Shown: piece after piece, positions 1 to 7,764 of the stretch
Numbering within the stretch: the first letter of the stretch is position 1
Layout of the letters: each line of letters starts with the position of its first letter
Source of the DNA: Nocardia acididurans
GTDB taxonomy: Bacteria; Actinomycetota; Actinomycetes; Mycobacteriales; Mycobacteriaceae
Direction: 5' to 3'
NCBI RefSeq assembly: GCF_016741815.1
Contig: NZ_JAERRJ010000001.1
Coordinates: 310,001-374,000 of the forward strand
Length of the DNA: 64,000 nt
Made by a program: the position numbers and the translations under genes
The notes under the pieces: generated by a model
What the model was told of the DNA's origin: nothing
What the model saw: only the letters and a program-made list of their open reading frames with translations
Database searches by the model: none

Positions 1-305
1 GCCTTCTCCGGCGAATCGGAGGAGAGGTTGAAGATCACCTTCCCGTTCAGCTGATCGGCGGCCTGCTCCAGCACGCTGTACATGGCGGCGTAATGGGTGA
101 GGCTGAGTACGGTCACCTCGTTGGCGTTCAACGCCTCGGCGACGGTAGCCGCCTTCTTGGCTCCGAGTTCCACCATGGCGTCGGCCTTGTCGGCGCTGCG
201 GTTCCACACCGTGACCTCGACGCCTGCCTTCAGGAAAGCCTTCACCATCGACTGTCCCATCGGGCCGAGACCGATGACGGATACGGAACGCTTCTGCTGA
301 GACAT
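1..305 (-). CDS. NAD(P)-binding oxidoreductase of the 6PGDH/imine-reductase family (partial, C-terminus outside window)
   Basis: The first 101 residues are present and the rest lies beyond the window edge. A Rossmann dinucleotide motif GLGPMG sits at residues 12-17, and VWNRS follows strand 2, where an Arg after Asn usually favours NADPH. LSLTHYAAM follows, as in imine-reductase-like members of the 6-phosphogluconate dehydrogenase superfamily. The ATG is preceded by AAGGAC at normal spacing. The gene is divergent from an HxlR regulator 139 bp away, a common arrangement in which the regulator controls the reductase. The substrate cannot be told from the N-terminal half. Confidence 0.85.
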   Translation of the reverse strand, partial: MSQQKRSVSVIGLGPMGQSMVKAFLKAGVEVTVWNRSADKADAMVELGAKKAATVAEALNANEVTVLSLTHYAAMYSVLEQAADQLNGKVIFNLSSDSPEK

Positions 306-410
306 GTTTCGTCCTTGCTGTTGATCGTGGGTTTTCGATTGCGGCGCCGGATACGAGAGTGCTCCGATCGGTAGATTCGGGGAAGACCGCACGTTCGCGT
401 GGGGTTGCTT

Positions 411-420
411 ACCTCGAGGT
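411..420. promoter_or_regulatory. Palindrome ACCTCGAGGT between reductase and HxlR gene
   Basis: This perfect 10-bp palindrome lies 24 bp before the HxlR start and just before its AGGAGG ribosome-binding site, in the divergent intergenic region. It is a plausible autoregulatory operator. That is inferred from position and symmetry only. Confidence 0.35.
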
Positions 421-444
421 TTGGAAAATGGTCAGGAGGCCGCG

Positions 445-801
445 ATGGAGTTCGGCAGTGACGCGGATCACGACGTGTGCGGCATGTCCGTCGCCATCGA
501 CGTGGTCGGCGGGAAGTGGAAACTGCACCTGATGTGGGTGCTGGGCGAGGGCCCGCAGCGGTTCAGCCAGATCCGCCGCCTGCTGGACGGCGTCAGCGAG
601 AAGGTGCTGGCCGAGAACCTGCGCCAACTGGAGGCCAGCGGCGTCGTGCACCGCGAGATCTACCCGGAAGTGCCGCCGCGCGTGGAGTATTCGCTCACCC
701 CGCTGGGCGAGGAGCTCAATGTGGCGCTGGCCCCATTGGAGCGCTGGGGCGACCGCAACCGCCGCCAGGTCCTGACCCACCTGGCCGCCGTCGCGAGCTG
801 A
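445..801 (+). CDS. HxlR-family winged-helix transcriptional regulator
   Basis: 118 residues, the normal size for a stand-alone HxlR regulator. The family pattern is clear: a Cys at residue 12 before GMSVAIDVVGGKWK, then RFSQIRRLL, SEKVLAENLRQLEASGVVHR (recognition helix and wing) and YSLTPLGEEL. The N-terminal Cys is the residue that senses electrophiles or oxidants in several characterised relatives (YodB, HypR), so a redox or quinone/aldehyde signal is possible. The ATG at 445 was chosen because AGGAGG ends 5 nt upstream; a TTG eight codons earlier lacks a site. It probably regulates the divergent reductase. Confidence 0.9.
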   Translation: MEFGSDADHDVCGMSVAIDVVGGKWKLHLMWVLGEGPQRFSQIRRLLDGVSEKVLAENLRQLEASGVVHREIYPEVPPRVEYSLTPLGEELNVALAPLERWGDRNRRQVLTHLAAVAS

Positions 802-829
802 AACCCGTCATTCCGGCGTGGGCGGTGCG

Positions 830-1978
830 TCAGAAACGGGTCGGCAGTTGCTCGCCGATCCGCTCCAGCAGCGTGGCGGCATCGGCGATGCTGCGCGCCG
901 GGTCCGGCTCGAGGTCGGCGAGCGCGTAGGCACCGGCGAATCCGGCCGCATGGAGCTGCTCGGGCGTGAGCTGGAGTCGCCCCACCACGGCCACCACCGG
1001 AATGCCCGCGTCGTGTGCTGCGGCGGCAACGCCCATGGGGGCCTTGCCGTTCAGACTCTGGGTGTCCATCGAGCCTTCGCCGGTGACCACCAGGTCCGCG
1101 CCCGCGAGCTGGGCCGGAAAGCCGACGAGGTCGAGGACCACGTCGATACCGGAGCGTTCGACCGCGCCGAGTACCGCCATCGCGCCGAAGCCGGTGCCGC
1201 CCGCCGCGCCGGCGCCGGGTTCGTCCGCCCATTCCGGGCCGATCAGGGCGGCCCAGTTCTTCAGGGCCGCTTCGAGTGTCGCGATATCGCCGGGTGTCGC
1301 GCCCTTCTGCGGCGCGTAGACGGCCGCCGCGCCTTCGGGGCCGAGGAGGGGGTTGTCCACATCGCTGGCGAGGGTGAAGGTGGTCTCCGCGAGCGCCGGG
1401 TGCAGCCCGGTGCGGTCGATGCGGGCAGCGTCCGCCAGATCCGCTCCGCCGCAGGCGAATTCACCGGAACCCGGAATCGCCCGGCCGAGTTCGCCGCCGT
1501 CCGCGTCGTAGATCCGTAGCCCCAGCGCCTGCAGCAGTCCCGCGCCGCCGTCGGTGGATGCGCTGCCGCCGAGGCCGAGCACGATCGCGCGGATACCGCG
1601 ATCCAGCGCGTGGGCGATGACCGTCCCCAGGCCGTAGGTGCAGGCGTGCAGCGGATCCGGTTGTCCACCGGGCAGTTTCACGAGCCCGACCACGGCCGCG
1701 AGTTCGATGACGGCGGTGTCCCCGCGCACCGCGTACGCGGTGGTGACGGGTGCGAGGGTCGGGCCGACCGCGGCCACCTCGACGCGCTCCCAGCCTGCCG
1801 CGAGGAAGGCGTCCACCGTCCCGTCTCCCCCGTCGGCGACGGGCAGTTGGCGCACCTCGGTTCCGGGTGCGGCGCGGGTGATTCCGGCGGCGAGCGCGGC
1901 GGCCACCTGGGCGGCGGTCAGCGAGCCCTTGAACTTGTCCGGGGCGAGGATCACTCGGCGGGGTTGCGCGGCGGTCAT
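830..1978 (-). CDS. Glycerate kinase (GlxK/GarK type)
   Basis: 382 residues, the usual length for the class I glycerate kinase family. The N-terminus RRVILAPDKFKGSLTA is the family hallmark, followed by PVADGGDGTVDAFL, a glycine-rich GLGGSASTDGGAG segment and VVTGEGSMDTQSLNGKAP. It phosphorylates D-glycerate with ATP to 2-phosphoglycerate (some members make 3-phosphoglycerate) in the cytoplasm, feeding glyoxylate or glycerate carbon into glycolysis. The ATG at 1978 is preferred because homology begins there; the frame stays open 34 codons upstream without similarity. No glyoxylate carboligase or tartronate reductase gene is adjacent. Confidence 0.93.
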   Translation of the reverse strand: MTAAQPRRVILAPDKFKGSLTAAQVAAALAAGITRAAPGTEVRQLPVADGGDGTVDAFLAAGWERVEVAAVGPTLAPVTTAYAVRGDTAVIELAAVVGLVKLPGGQPDPLHACTYGLGTVIAHALDRGIRAIVLGLGGSASTDGGAGLLQALGLRIYDADGGELGRAIPGSGEFACGGADLADAARIDRTGLHPALAETTFTLASDVDNPLLGPEGAAAVYAPQKGATPGDIATLEAALKNWAALIGPEWADEPGAGAAGGTGFGAMAVLGAVERSGIDVVLDLVGFPAQLAGADLVVTGEGSMDTQSLNGKAPMGVAAAAHDAGIPVVAVVGRLQLTPEQLHAAGFAGAYALADLEPDPARSIADAATLLERIGEQLPTRF

Positions 1979-2112
1979 CCACCCAGTGTGAGCGCAGTCC
2001 GCCGGGCGGCAACTCGACGGCCGACCGGCCTTGACGCGCAAGAACGACACGCCGGGTGATTCCTTCGGCAATACGGACAATTAGCCGTCGTCAGAGCGTT
2101 AGCGTCGTGGGC

Positions 2113-2436
2113 ATGTCGAGTGAAACGATTGAGGTCCGCAAGAACTCCGCTCTCGATCGGTTCGAGCTGTACGTCGACGGCTATCAGGCCGGGGTCGCCT
2201 CGTATCAGGACACCGCGAACGAGCGGGCCTTCGTGCACACCGAGATCTATCCCCAGCACGAGGGCCGGGGCTACGGCCGCAAGCTGGTGCAGGGCGCGCT
2301 CGACCAGACCCGCGACGAGGGGCTCGGGATCCTGCCGATGTGCCCGATGGTGCATCACTTCGTGGAATCCCGGCCCGAATACCTCGCGCTGGTGCCGAAC
2401 TGGTCGAGAGAGCGGTTGAACCTGCCGCAGCAGTGA
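2113..2436 (+). CDS. Small GNAT-family N-acetyltransferase (YidJ/YjdJ-like)
   Basis: 107 residues forming a minimal GNAT fold of the YjdJ type. The central acetyl-CoA loop is visible as HTEIYPQHEGRGYGRKLVQ, with the R/Q-x-x-G-x-G/A pattern in EGRGYG near residues 57-62. CPMVHHFVESRPEY follows near the C-terminus, a signature of this small subfamily whose acceptor is unknown. ATG 2113 gives the expected N-terminus; the frame also runs upstream without similarity. It stands between oppositely oriented genes, so it is probably monocistronic. Confidence 0.85.
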   Translation: MSSETIEVRKNSALDRFELYVDGYQAGVASYQDTANERAFVHTEIYPQHEGRGYGRKLVQGALDQTRDEGLGILPMCPMVHHFVESRPEYLALVPNWSRERLNLPQQ

Positions 2437-2440
2437 TCGG

Positions 2441-3202
2441 CTAGTAGGCGGCTACCGCCCCGTCGAGCGCGACCTGGAGTTCGTCGCGCACCACGCGGGT
2501 GATCTCGGCGGGCTTCAGCGGCAGTTCGCCCACGGGCACGCCGAAGTAGAAGCTGGCCGACTTGGCCTCCTCCTTGGTGGGCTCGACCTTCGGGTCCGGG
2601 CGCGGCCCGTAGCTGAGGCCGAGGCTCACCAGCACCGGGTCCGCGCCGAGCTTCTTGGCGCGGAAGGCGATGTGCCCGATACCCGTTCCCACGGTCTGCA
2701 CCTGGGTGGGGTCGACGTCGTTGCAGGTACCCTCGGGGAACACCGCGACCCCGTCGCCGCGCGCCATGCGTTCGGCGCAGATGTCGATCATGCGCTGCCC
2801 GGCCGCGTTGACCGCGCGAATGCCGTGGTCCTTGCCGCGGAAGACCGGGATCCCGCCCATCATGTCGATCTTGCGGCGCTGTTCGGGTTCGAGGAACAGC
2901 TCGTCCTTGGCGAGTACCCGGGTGCGGCCGATGGCGGGCCGCAGCGCGCTGCGCCAGGCGGCGGCCGCGACGGTGTAGGGGTCCTGCTGGGACAGATGGT
3001 TGATGGAGATGAGCAGGGCCCGCCCCTGAGAGATGTACTCCCGCAGCTTCTCCCGCGCGCCGGGCGCGTAGCCGATCCGCGGCTGGAATCGGCGGCTCAG
3101 CAACCAGTAGGCGGCCTTGGCCTTCACCTGGTTCTGCTGATGGTCGCGGTAGAAGTCGTACACGGCTTCGTTGTTCTCGAGGATCACCTCGGGCGGTTCC
3201 AT
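2441..3202 (-). CDS. 1-acylglycerol-3-phosphate acyltransferase-like protein (PlsC family)
   Basis: 253 residues with the lysophospholipid acyltransferase blocks in order: block I as NHLSQQD (the HX4D catalytic dyad, near residue 69), VFRGK (block II region, near 123), and FPEGTC (block III, near 157). There is no strong transmembrane helix, so it may be soluble or peripherally bound. Such proteins esterify an acyl chain to a lysophospholipid or related alcohol; in mycobacterial relatives the acceptor is mostly unproven. Its stop is 5 bp from the convergent GNAT gene stop. Confidence 0.85.
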   Translation of the reverse strand: MEPPEVILENNEAVYDFYRDHQQNQVKAKAAYWLLSRRFQPRIGYAPGAREKLREYISQGRALLISINHLSQQDPYTVAAAAWRSALRPAIGRTRVLAKDELFLEPEQRRKIDMMGGIPVFRGKDHGIRAVNAAGQRMIDICAERMARGDGVAVFPEGTCNDVDPTQVQTVGTGIGHIAFRAKKLGADPVLVSLGLSYGPRPDPKVEPTKEEAKSASFYFGVPVGELPLKPAEITRVVRDELQVALDGAVAAY

Positions 3203-3380
3203 GACGCCACCCTAACCCCGCCGCTAACCTTCCGCGCGGCCGAATCCAGTCCGTCTGGGACAGTTCGGTTCGGGCGGCACTCGCCCGAGTCCCCCGTGTG
3301 CTCACCACGCAAACGGCGCAATTGAGCAGCATGACCAATTAAGTACAGCAAATGGCTTGTGCCAGTGCGATGATGGCGGA

Positions 3381-3995
3381 GTGGCACGCGCAGAGGAACA
3401 CGGTGACCGTTCTCGACGCGAATTCCGGCGCGAGGACCAGGTGGTACGTCCTGGAACTCTGCTGGTGTCCGCAACCGATCTCACGGAACCCTCTTTCCGG
3501 CGCACCGTCGTGTACATCATCGAGCACAACGACGCGGGCAGCCTGGGCGTGGTACTGAACCGTCCCAGTGACACCGCCGTCCACGACGTGCTCCCCAACT
3601 GGGCCGATCTGGCCGCCGCACCCCGTGCGCTCTACATCGGCGGCCCGGTGAAACGTGATGCGGCCCTGTGCCTCGCGACCGTCAAGGTGGGCGCCTCCTT
3701 CGACGGAGTCCCCGGCCTCAGACGGGTCGACGGCAGAGTCGCCCTGGTCGATCTGGACTCCGACCCCGACACCATCGAACCCCTCGTCGAGGGCCTGCGC
3801 ATCTTCGCCGGCTACGCCGGCTGGACCTTCGGCCAGCTCGAGGGCGAACTGGACCGCGGCGACTGGATCGTCCTGTCCGCCCTCCCCACCGACCCCCTGG
3901 CCGGCCGCGCCGATCTCTGGGCCGCCGTGCTGCGCCGCCAACCGCTCCCGTTGTCCCTGCTCGCGACGCATCCGATCGAACTCGAACGAAACTGA
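3381..3995 (+). CDS. YqgE/AlgH family protein (DUF179)
   Basis: 204 residues matching the YqgE/AlgH family: PGTLLVSATDLTEPSFRRTVVYII, then LGVVLNRPS, then YIGGPV, and GYAGWTFGQLEGELDRGDW near the C-terminus, all in canonical order. The biochemical role is unknown; the family folds into a compact nucleic-acid-binding-like barrel. GTG 3381 is chosen as the first start that joins the basic RAEEHGDRSRREF leader seen in actinomycete homologues. The stop codon overlaps the -35 element of the sigma-factor promoter downstream. Confidence 0.88.
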   Translation: MARAEEHGDRSRREFRREDQVVRPGTLLVSATDLTEPSFRRTVVYIIEHNDAGSLGVVLNRPSDTAVHDVLPNWADLAAAPRALYIGGPVKRDAALCLATVKVGASFDGVPGLRRVDGRVALVDLDSDPDTIEPLVEGLRIFAGYAGWTFGQLEGELDRGDWIVLSALPTDPLAGRADLWAAVLRRQPLPLSLLATHPIELERN

Positions 3996-4020
3996 ACCGC
4001 GGCACGCTCTGTGTCGTGAA
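3993..4020 (+). promoter_or_regulatory. SigL-like ECF promoter TGAACC-N16-CGTGAA before the sigma gene
   Basis: TGAACC at 3993-3998 and CGTGAA at 4015-4020 are separated by exactly 16 bp. The published consensus for mycobacterial SigL, as I recall it, is TGAACC-N16-CGTGTC. The element lies 18 bp before the ECF sigma start, consistent with autoregulation. It overlaps the last codon of yqgE. Confidence 0.6.
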
Positions 4021-4038
4021 GTGATGCGGAGGTGACCG

Positions 4039-4545
4039 ATGCCGGATGATCAGGCGGCCTTGCTCCGCGCGATCTACGAGGAGCATGCGGCCGCACTGTG
4101 GCGCTATACGTTCGGGCTGGTGGGTGATCCGGGCCGGGCGGAGGACATCGTGCAGGAGACCCTGCTGCGGGCCTGGCAGCGTCCGGCCATCCTGGATCAG
4201 TCGACGACCTCCGCGCGGGCGTGGCTGTTCACGGTCGCCCGTAACCTGGCGGTGGACGAACATCGCAGTGCGCGCAACCGTCGCGAATACCGTACCGACC
4301 ATCCGCCCGAACAACCGCAACCCGATCAGGCCGATCGGGCGTTGGACGGCTGGCTGGTCGCGGACGCGCTCGCGCGGCTGAGCATGGATCACCGCGCTGT
4401 CATCGTCCGCGCCTACTACCGGGGCCTGTCCACGCATCAGATCGCGGCGGAACTGGATATCCCGGAGGGCACGGTGAAATCCCGGATGCACTACGGCATG
4501 CGGGCCTTGCGTTTGGTGCTGCAGGAGATGGGGGTGACGAAGTGA
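4039..4545 (+). CDS. sigL: ECF RNA polymerase sigma factor, SigL-like
   Basis: 168 residues with region 2 (IYEEHAAALWRYTFGLVGDPGRAEDIVQET, about residues 12-42; region 2.4 WLFTVARNLAVDEHR, about 66-80) and region 4 (YYRGLSTHQIAAELDIPEGTVKSRMHYGM, about 126-154). The linker is acidic and proline-rich. It directs core polymerase to stress or envelope promoters. Its start overlaps nothing, and its end overlaps the anti-sigma gene by 4 bp. The upstream promoter matches the SigL consensus, and the partner has a zinc anti-sigma motif as in M. tuberculosis RslA. Assignment to SigL rather than another ECF group is therefore likely but not proven. Confidence 0.85.
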   Translation: MPDDQAALLRAIYEEHAAALWRYTFGLVGDPGRAEDIVQETLLRAWQRPAILDQSTTSARAWLFTVARNLAVDEHRSARNRREYRTDHPPEQPQPDQADRALDGWLVADALARLSMDHRAVIVRAYYRGLSTHQIAAELDIPEGTVKSRMHYGMRALRLVLQEMGVTK

Positions 4546-5252
4546 CCGAAAGCCAGGAGCTCTGCGACGCCTATGCGACGTGGGACGGTGCGTACGTGCT
4601 CGGCGCTCTCGCCCGCGACGAGCGCCGAGAGTACGAGGACCATCTGGCCGGTTGCGAACGCTGCCGGTCGGAGGTGACGGAACTGGCGGGCCTGCCGGGC
4701 CTGCTCGCGCTGGTGGACGCCGAGACCGCGGATTCGCTTGCCGCACAGGAGGATCCCCCGGCGAATGTGCCGCCGCCCCCGGAACGGCTGCTGCCCGCAC
4801 TGGCCGACCGGGCCGACCGCAAGCGGCGACGCAGTCGGCTGACCGCGCTCGGCGGCGCGGTCGCGGCCGTGGCCGCCGCGGTGGCCATCGCGGTGCCGGT
4901 GACCGCCGAGATCGTGAGTCACCGCCCGCCCGCGCAGGAGGTGGTGGCGGAGGGCTCCTTCGCGCCGCAGGTCGACACGACCATCGTGGCCACGTTCAAA
5001 GTCCTTGTGGTGGACGGTCAGACGCGCGTCGACATGTGGTGCAGCTATCCGCCGTCGGACAGCATCTACGCCTGGCAACTGTCGATGTGGGTGGTCCGGC
5101 AGGACGGCACGCAGTCGAAACTCGCGGAATGGACGGCGAAACCGGGCGAGGTGTACACCCCGGACGGCACCACCTCCGCCCCGCCGGAGGATCTGAAGGT
5201 GGTCGAGGTCCGCAATGCGGCCGGGAAAGTCGTTCTGACAGCGGGACTTTGA
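4542..5252 (+). CDS. rslA: Zinc-binding membrane anti-sigma factor, RslA-like
   Basis: 236 residues. The N-terminal cytoplasmic anti-sigma domain carries HLAGCERC, a H34-x3-C38-x2-C41 zinc motif (ZAS). One transmembrane helix follows at about residues 98-120 (Ala/Val-rich), and then an extracytoplasmic domain of about 115 residues. It would hold the preceding sigma factor inactive and release it on oxidation or an envelope signal. The start overlaps the sigma stop (GTGA), indicating translational coupling. A 12-bp hairpin terminator follows 8 bp after the stop. Confidence 0.85.
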   Translation: MTESQELCDAYATWDGAYVLGALARDERREYEDHLAGCERCRSEVTELAGLPGLLALVDAETADSLAAQEDPPANVPPPPERLLPALADRADRKRRRSRLTALGGAVAAVAAAVAIAVPVTAEIVSHRPPAQEVVAEGSFAPQVDTTIVATFKVLVVDGQTRVDMWCSYPPSDSIYAWQLSMWVVRQDGTQSKLAEWTAKPGEVYTPDGTTSAPPEDLKVVEVRNAAGKVVLTAGL

Positions 5253-5260
5253 GACACGAA

Positions 5261-5290
5261 AACGGCGCACCCGGTGGCGGGTGCGCCGTT
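5261..5290. terminator. Bidirectional hairpin terminator
   Basis: A perfect 12-bp stem with a 6-nt loop lies between the convergent anti-sigma gene and the DrrB-like permease gene. It has no long U-tract, as is usual in actinomycetes. Confidence 0.75.
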
Positions 5291-5302
5291 CTCTCGCAGG
5301 GA

Positions 5303-6073
5303 CTACTTGACCTTCTTGCGGAACAGCGAATTCGACCAGACGTATCCGACGATCGCGATGGCCAGGCACCAGACGAGGGCGAGGACTCCGTTGTTCCCGA
5401 TCTCGGTGCCCATCAGCAGCCCGCGCAGGGTTTCGGTGATGGGCGTGAAGGGCTGGTATTCGGCGAACTGCTTCACACCCGCGGACATGGTGTCGGTGGG
5501 CACCAGGCCGCTGCCCAGGAAGGGCAGGAAGATGATCGGGGTGGGCAGGTTGCTGGCGCTCTCCGGCGACTGCGCGATCAGGCCGAAGGCGACGCCGAGC
5601 CAGGTCAGCGCGAAGATCACCAGGCCGATGAGGCCGAAGGCGGCCAGCCACTCCAGCGCGTTGGCGTCGGGCCGGAAGCCGACCAGCACGGCCACCAGGG
5701 TCATGGCGGTCACGCCGAGCATGCCCTGGATCCAGGCGCCGAGCACCTCGCCGGTCAGCATGGCGGACTGTGCGATGTGCATGGTGCGGAACCGGTTGAC
5801 GATGCCCTTGGTCATATCCGAGGAGATCGAAACCGCTACGCCCGCAACCATGTACGCCGGGATCATGAGCATCATGCCGGGCGTCAGGTAGTTGATGTAC
5901 TTCTCGCCTGTGGATCCGCCGAGCGCGCCGCCGAACACGTAGTTGAACAGCAGGAGCAGCAGGATCGGCATGATGATGAGCCCGAAGGTCATGGCCGGAT
6001 ACCGCTTGGCGTGCAACAGGTTTCGCCGCAGCATCGTCTTCGAGTCGGCGAACGAGTGGGTCAGGGTGCTCAT
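5303..6073 (-). CDS. ABC-2 type exporter permease, DrrB-like
   Basis: 256 residues with about six transmembrane helices: near residues 28-48 (YPAMTFGLIIMPILLLLLFN), 65-85, 110-135, 145-165, 175-195 and 225-245. This is the ABC-2 membrane fold of daunorubicin-resistance DrrB. It forms the channel of an exporter with the ATPase encoded just upstream, with a 4-bp start/stop overlap (ATGA). The cargo is unknown; related actinomycete pairs export antibiotics or lipids. Confidence 0.88.
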   Translation of the reverse strand: MSTLTHSFADSKTMLRRNLLHAKRYPAMTFGLIIMPILLLLLFNYVFGGALGGSTGEKYINYLTPGMMLMIPAYMVAGVAVSISSDMTKGIVNRFRTMHIAQSAMLTGEVLGAWIQGMLGVTAMTLVAVLVGFRPDANALEWLAAFGLIGLVIFALTWLGVAFGLIAQSPESASNLPTPIIFLPFLGSGLVPTDTMSAGVKQFAEYQPFTPITETLRGLLMGTEIGNNGVLALVWCLAIAIVGYVWSNSLFRKKVK

Positions 6074-7026
6074 CGCACGGTCTCCTTCACGGTCTCGCCA
6101 CCGGTGAGGGCGAGGAATACGTCATCCAGGTCGGGGGTGTGCACGGACAGCCCGGCGGGCTCGATGCGCAGGCTGTCGAGGCGGTCGAGCACGTCGCGGA
6201 CGGCGTGCACGCCGCCGTCGCTGGGGATGGCCAGCGTCAGGTCGCCGTTGACCTGCGCGGCCCCGCCGAACGCCGTCGCGGCGGCGGCAAGCGTGTCGCG
6301 CTCGATGAAGTCGAGGCGGATGTAACCGCCGGGGACGAGTCGTTTCAGCTGGTCGGCGGTGCCTTCGGCGACGATGCGGCCGCCGTGGAGGACCGCGATG
6401 TGGTCGGCCAGCTGATCGGCCTCCTCCAGATACTGGGTGGTGAGGAAGATGGTGACCCCGCCCGCGACCAGGTCGCGGACGATGTCCCAGACCACGCGGC
6501 GGCTGCGCGGGTCGAGGCCGGTGGTGGGCTCGTCGAGGAAGATGATGCGCGGGCCGCCGACCAGGGTCATGGCCAGGTCGAGGCGGCGGGTCATACCGCC
6601 GGAGTAGCTGCTCGCGGGCTTGTCGGCGGCGTCGACCAGGTCGAACTTCTCCAGCAGATCCGTGGCGAGAGCGACGCTTTCGCGGCGCGGAAGGTGGTGC
6701 AGGTCGCCCATGAGGATGAGGTTCTCGCGGCCGGTGAGCAGTTCGTCCACCGCGGAGAACTGGCCGGTGACGCCGATCGAGGAGCGCACGCCCTCCGGCG
6801 CGGTGGCGAGATCGTAACCGCCGACGGTTATTTCACCGCCGTCCGGGCGTAGCAGGGTCGAAAGGATCTGCACGGTGGTGGTTTTGCCCGCGCCGTTGGG
6901 GCCCAGCAGCGAGAAGATGCTGCCCTCTTTGACTTCGAAGTCGATGCGGTCGAGGACGATCTGCTCGCCGAAGGATTTGTTGAGGCCGGTGACCGAGATG
7001 GCCGACTGGCGGTAGTCGGGGTTCAT
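6070..7026 (-). CDS. ABC exporter ATP-binding protein, DrrA-like
   Basis: 318 residues. Walker A GPNGAGKTT is near residues 43-51, the signature loop YSGGMTRR near 141, Walker B IIFLDEPTTGLD near 160, and the switch region TQYLEEAD near 196. A C-terminal DrrA extension of about 90 residues ends in the typical TPDLDDVFLALTG. It energises the DrrB-like permease. The promoter region carries an AT-rich repeat element nearly identical to one before the metal ATPase at 33116. The EXLDI-family gene lies directly upstream on the same strand. Confidence 0.92.
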   Translation of the reverse strand: MNPDYRQSAISVTGLNKSFGEQIVLDRIDFEVKEGSIFSLLGPNGAGKTTTVQILSTLLRPDGGEITVGGYDLATAPEGVRSSIGVTGQFSAVDELLTGRENLILMGDLHHLPRRESVALATDLLEKFDLVDAADKPASSYSGGMTRRLDLAMTLVGGPRIIFLDEPTTGLDPRSRRVVWDIVRDLVAGGVTIFLTTQYLEEADQLADHIAVLHGGRIVAEGTADQLKRLVPGGYIRLDFIERDTLAAAATAFGGAAQVNGDLTLAIPSDGGVHAVRDVLDRLDSLRIEPAGLSVHTPDLDDVFLALTGGETVKETVR

Positions 7027-7036
7027 GAGTCCCTCT

Positions 7037-7062
7037 CATCAATGAATATGCATGTATGCATG
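7037..7062 (-). promoter_or_regulatory. Operator-like element CATGCATACAT-N8-ATTGATG before the DrrA-like gene
   Basis: On the minus strand CATGCATACAT (7062-7052), eight bases, then ATTGATG (7043-7037), ending 10 bp before the drrA-like ATG. It contains two ATGCAT hexamers spaced by GT. The same words with the same 8-bp gap precede the P-type ATPase (33077-33102). It probably overlaps the -10 region and acts as an operator; the regulator is not in this window. Confidence 0.55.
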
Positions 7063-7138
7063 ACTTATCAAGGCGTCGACCCGAGGCGGTGGTCGAAGCG
7101 AGTTATGTATTCAGTTGCGCGGCAGTGCTATCGGAATG

Positions 7139-7651
7139 TCAGATATCGAGATCTTCGATGTTCGGGCCGCCGGCCATATCCGCGACGCGGGCGTAGAGGC
7201 GGGACGGCACCAGGTCCTTCACATCCTCGAGGTTGTCGACGACGTCGAGTTTGTAGTCGCCCCATTCCTGTTCGCCGAGCCCGAACATCCGGCGCCAGTT
7301 CTTCACGTCCTTGAGGAAGCCGTCGGTCGGGTACTCCGACCACAGCGAGAAGTGGGTGTGTACCGCATACGCGCCTTTGCGGGTGCGGTACACGCGATAG
7401 TCCTCGACCTGCTTGTCGGTGACTTCGTGCAGTTCGGCGAGGAGTTTGCCGGAGAAGCGGACCTGCCGCACGCCGTCCTTGCCGACCTTGAGGATCACCT
7501 CGTCGTAACCCTCGATGCGGCCCTCTTCGAGCTCGATGTAGCGCCGCAGCGCCGTCACGATCGCGCCCGACAGATTTCCCCCCACCAGTTCCTGCGCGCG
7601 CTGAAACAGCTTGAGGTCTTCATCGGATACGTAGATCGTCTTGTTCGGCAT
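7139..7651 (-). CDS. EXLDI-family protein (TIGR04342 type)
   Basis: 170 residues ending in EDLDI, the C-terminal EXLDI motif that names this family. The N-terminus KTIYVSDEDLKLFQRAQEL with GNLSGAIVTALRRYIE resembles a ribbon-helix-helix or small DNA-binding segment, so a regulatory role is possible. The C-terminal part (KGAYAVHTHFSLWSEYP) is unassigned. It lies just upstream of the DrrAB-like exporter on the same strand, separated by 112 bp with its own palindromic promoter. From memory, family members often sit beside such exporters. Function is unknown. Confidence 0.75.
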   Translation of the reverse strand: MPNKTIYVSDEDLKLFQRAQELVGGNLSGAIVTALRRYIELEEGRIEGYDEVILKVGKDGVRQVRFSGKLLAELHEVTDKQVEDYRVYRTRKGAYAVHTHFSLWSEYPTDGFLKDVKNWRRMFGLGEQEWGDYKLDVVDNLEDVKDLVPSRLYARVADMAGGPNIEDLDI

Positions 7652-7659
7652 GACACCAC

Positions 7660-7683
7660 TATACGTAGACGTATACATACATG
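7660..7683 (-). promoter_or_regulatory. Palindromic operator before the EXLDI gene
   Basis: TATACGT-AG-ACGTATA (7660-7675) is a perfect 7-2-7 inverted repeat beginning 9 bp before the ATG. Directly upstream on the minus strand is CATGTATGTAT (7683-7673), which resembles the CATGCATACAT word before the DrrA-like gene (8 of 11). Position and AT content suggest a repressor site over the -10 region. Confidence 0.55.
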
Positions 7684-7706
7684 GCAAGAGTGTGGGACCA
7701 ACTCGC

Positions 7707-7739
7707 GGGACTCGCAGGGGCTTCGCCCCCGAACCCCCG
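7707..7739. repeat. 33-bp GC-rich hairpin repeat, copy 1
   Basis: The core is AGGGGCTTCGCCCCCGAACC, a GGGGC/GCCCC hairpin followed by ACCCCC. It matches a second copy at 39288-39320 in 30 of 33 positions. It lies in the intergenic region before the ThDP operon. Such sequences are scattered between genes in actinomycetes and may terminate transcription. Confidence 0.6.
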
Positions 7740-7764
7740 GGTATCCAGCGTCCGTGAGAGTCGT

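Noticed and set aside
3556..3583. TGAACC-N16-CGTCCA inside yqgE
   Set aside because: It lies mid-gene with no start downstream, so it was treated as a chance match; it shows the background rate for this motif.
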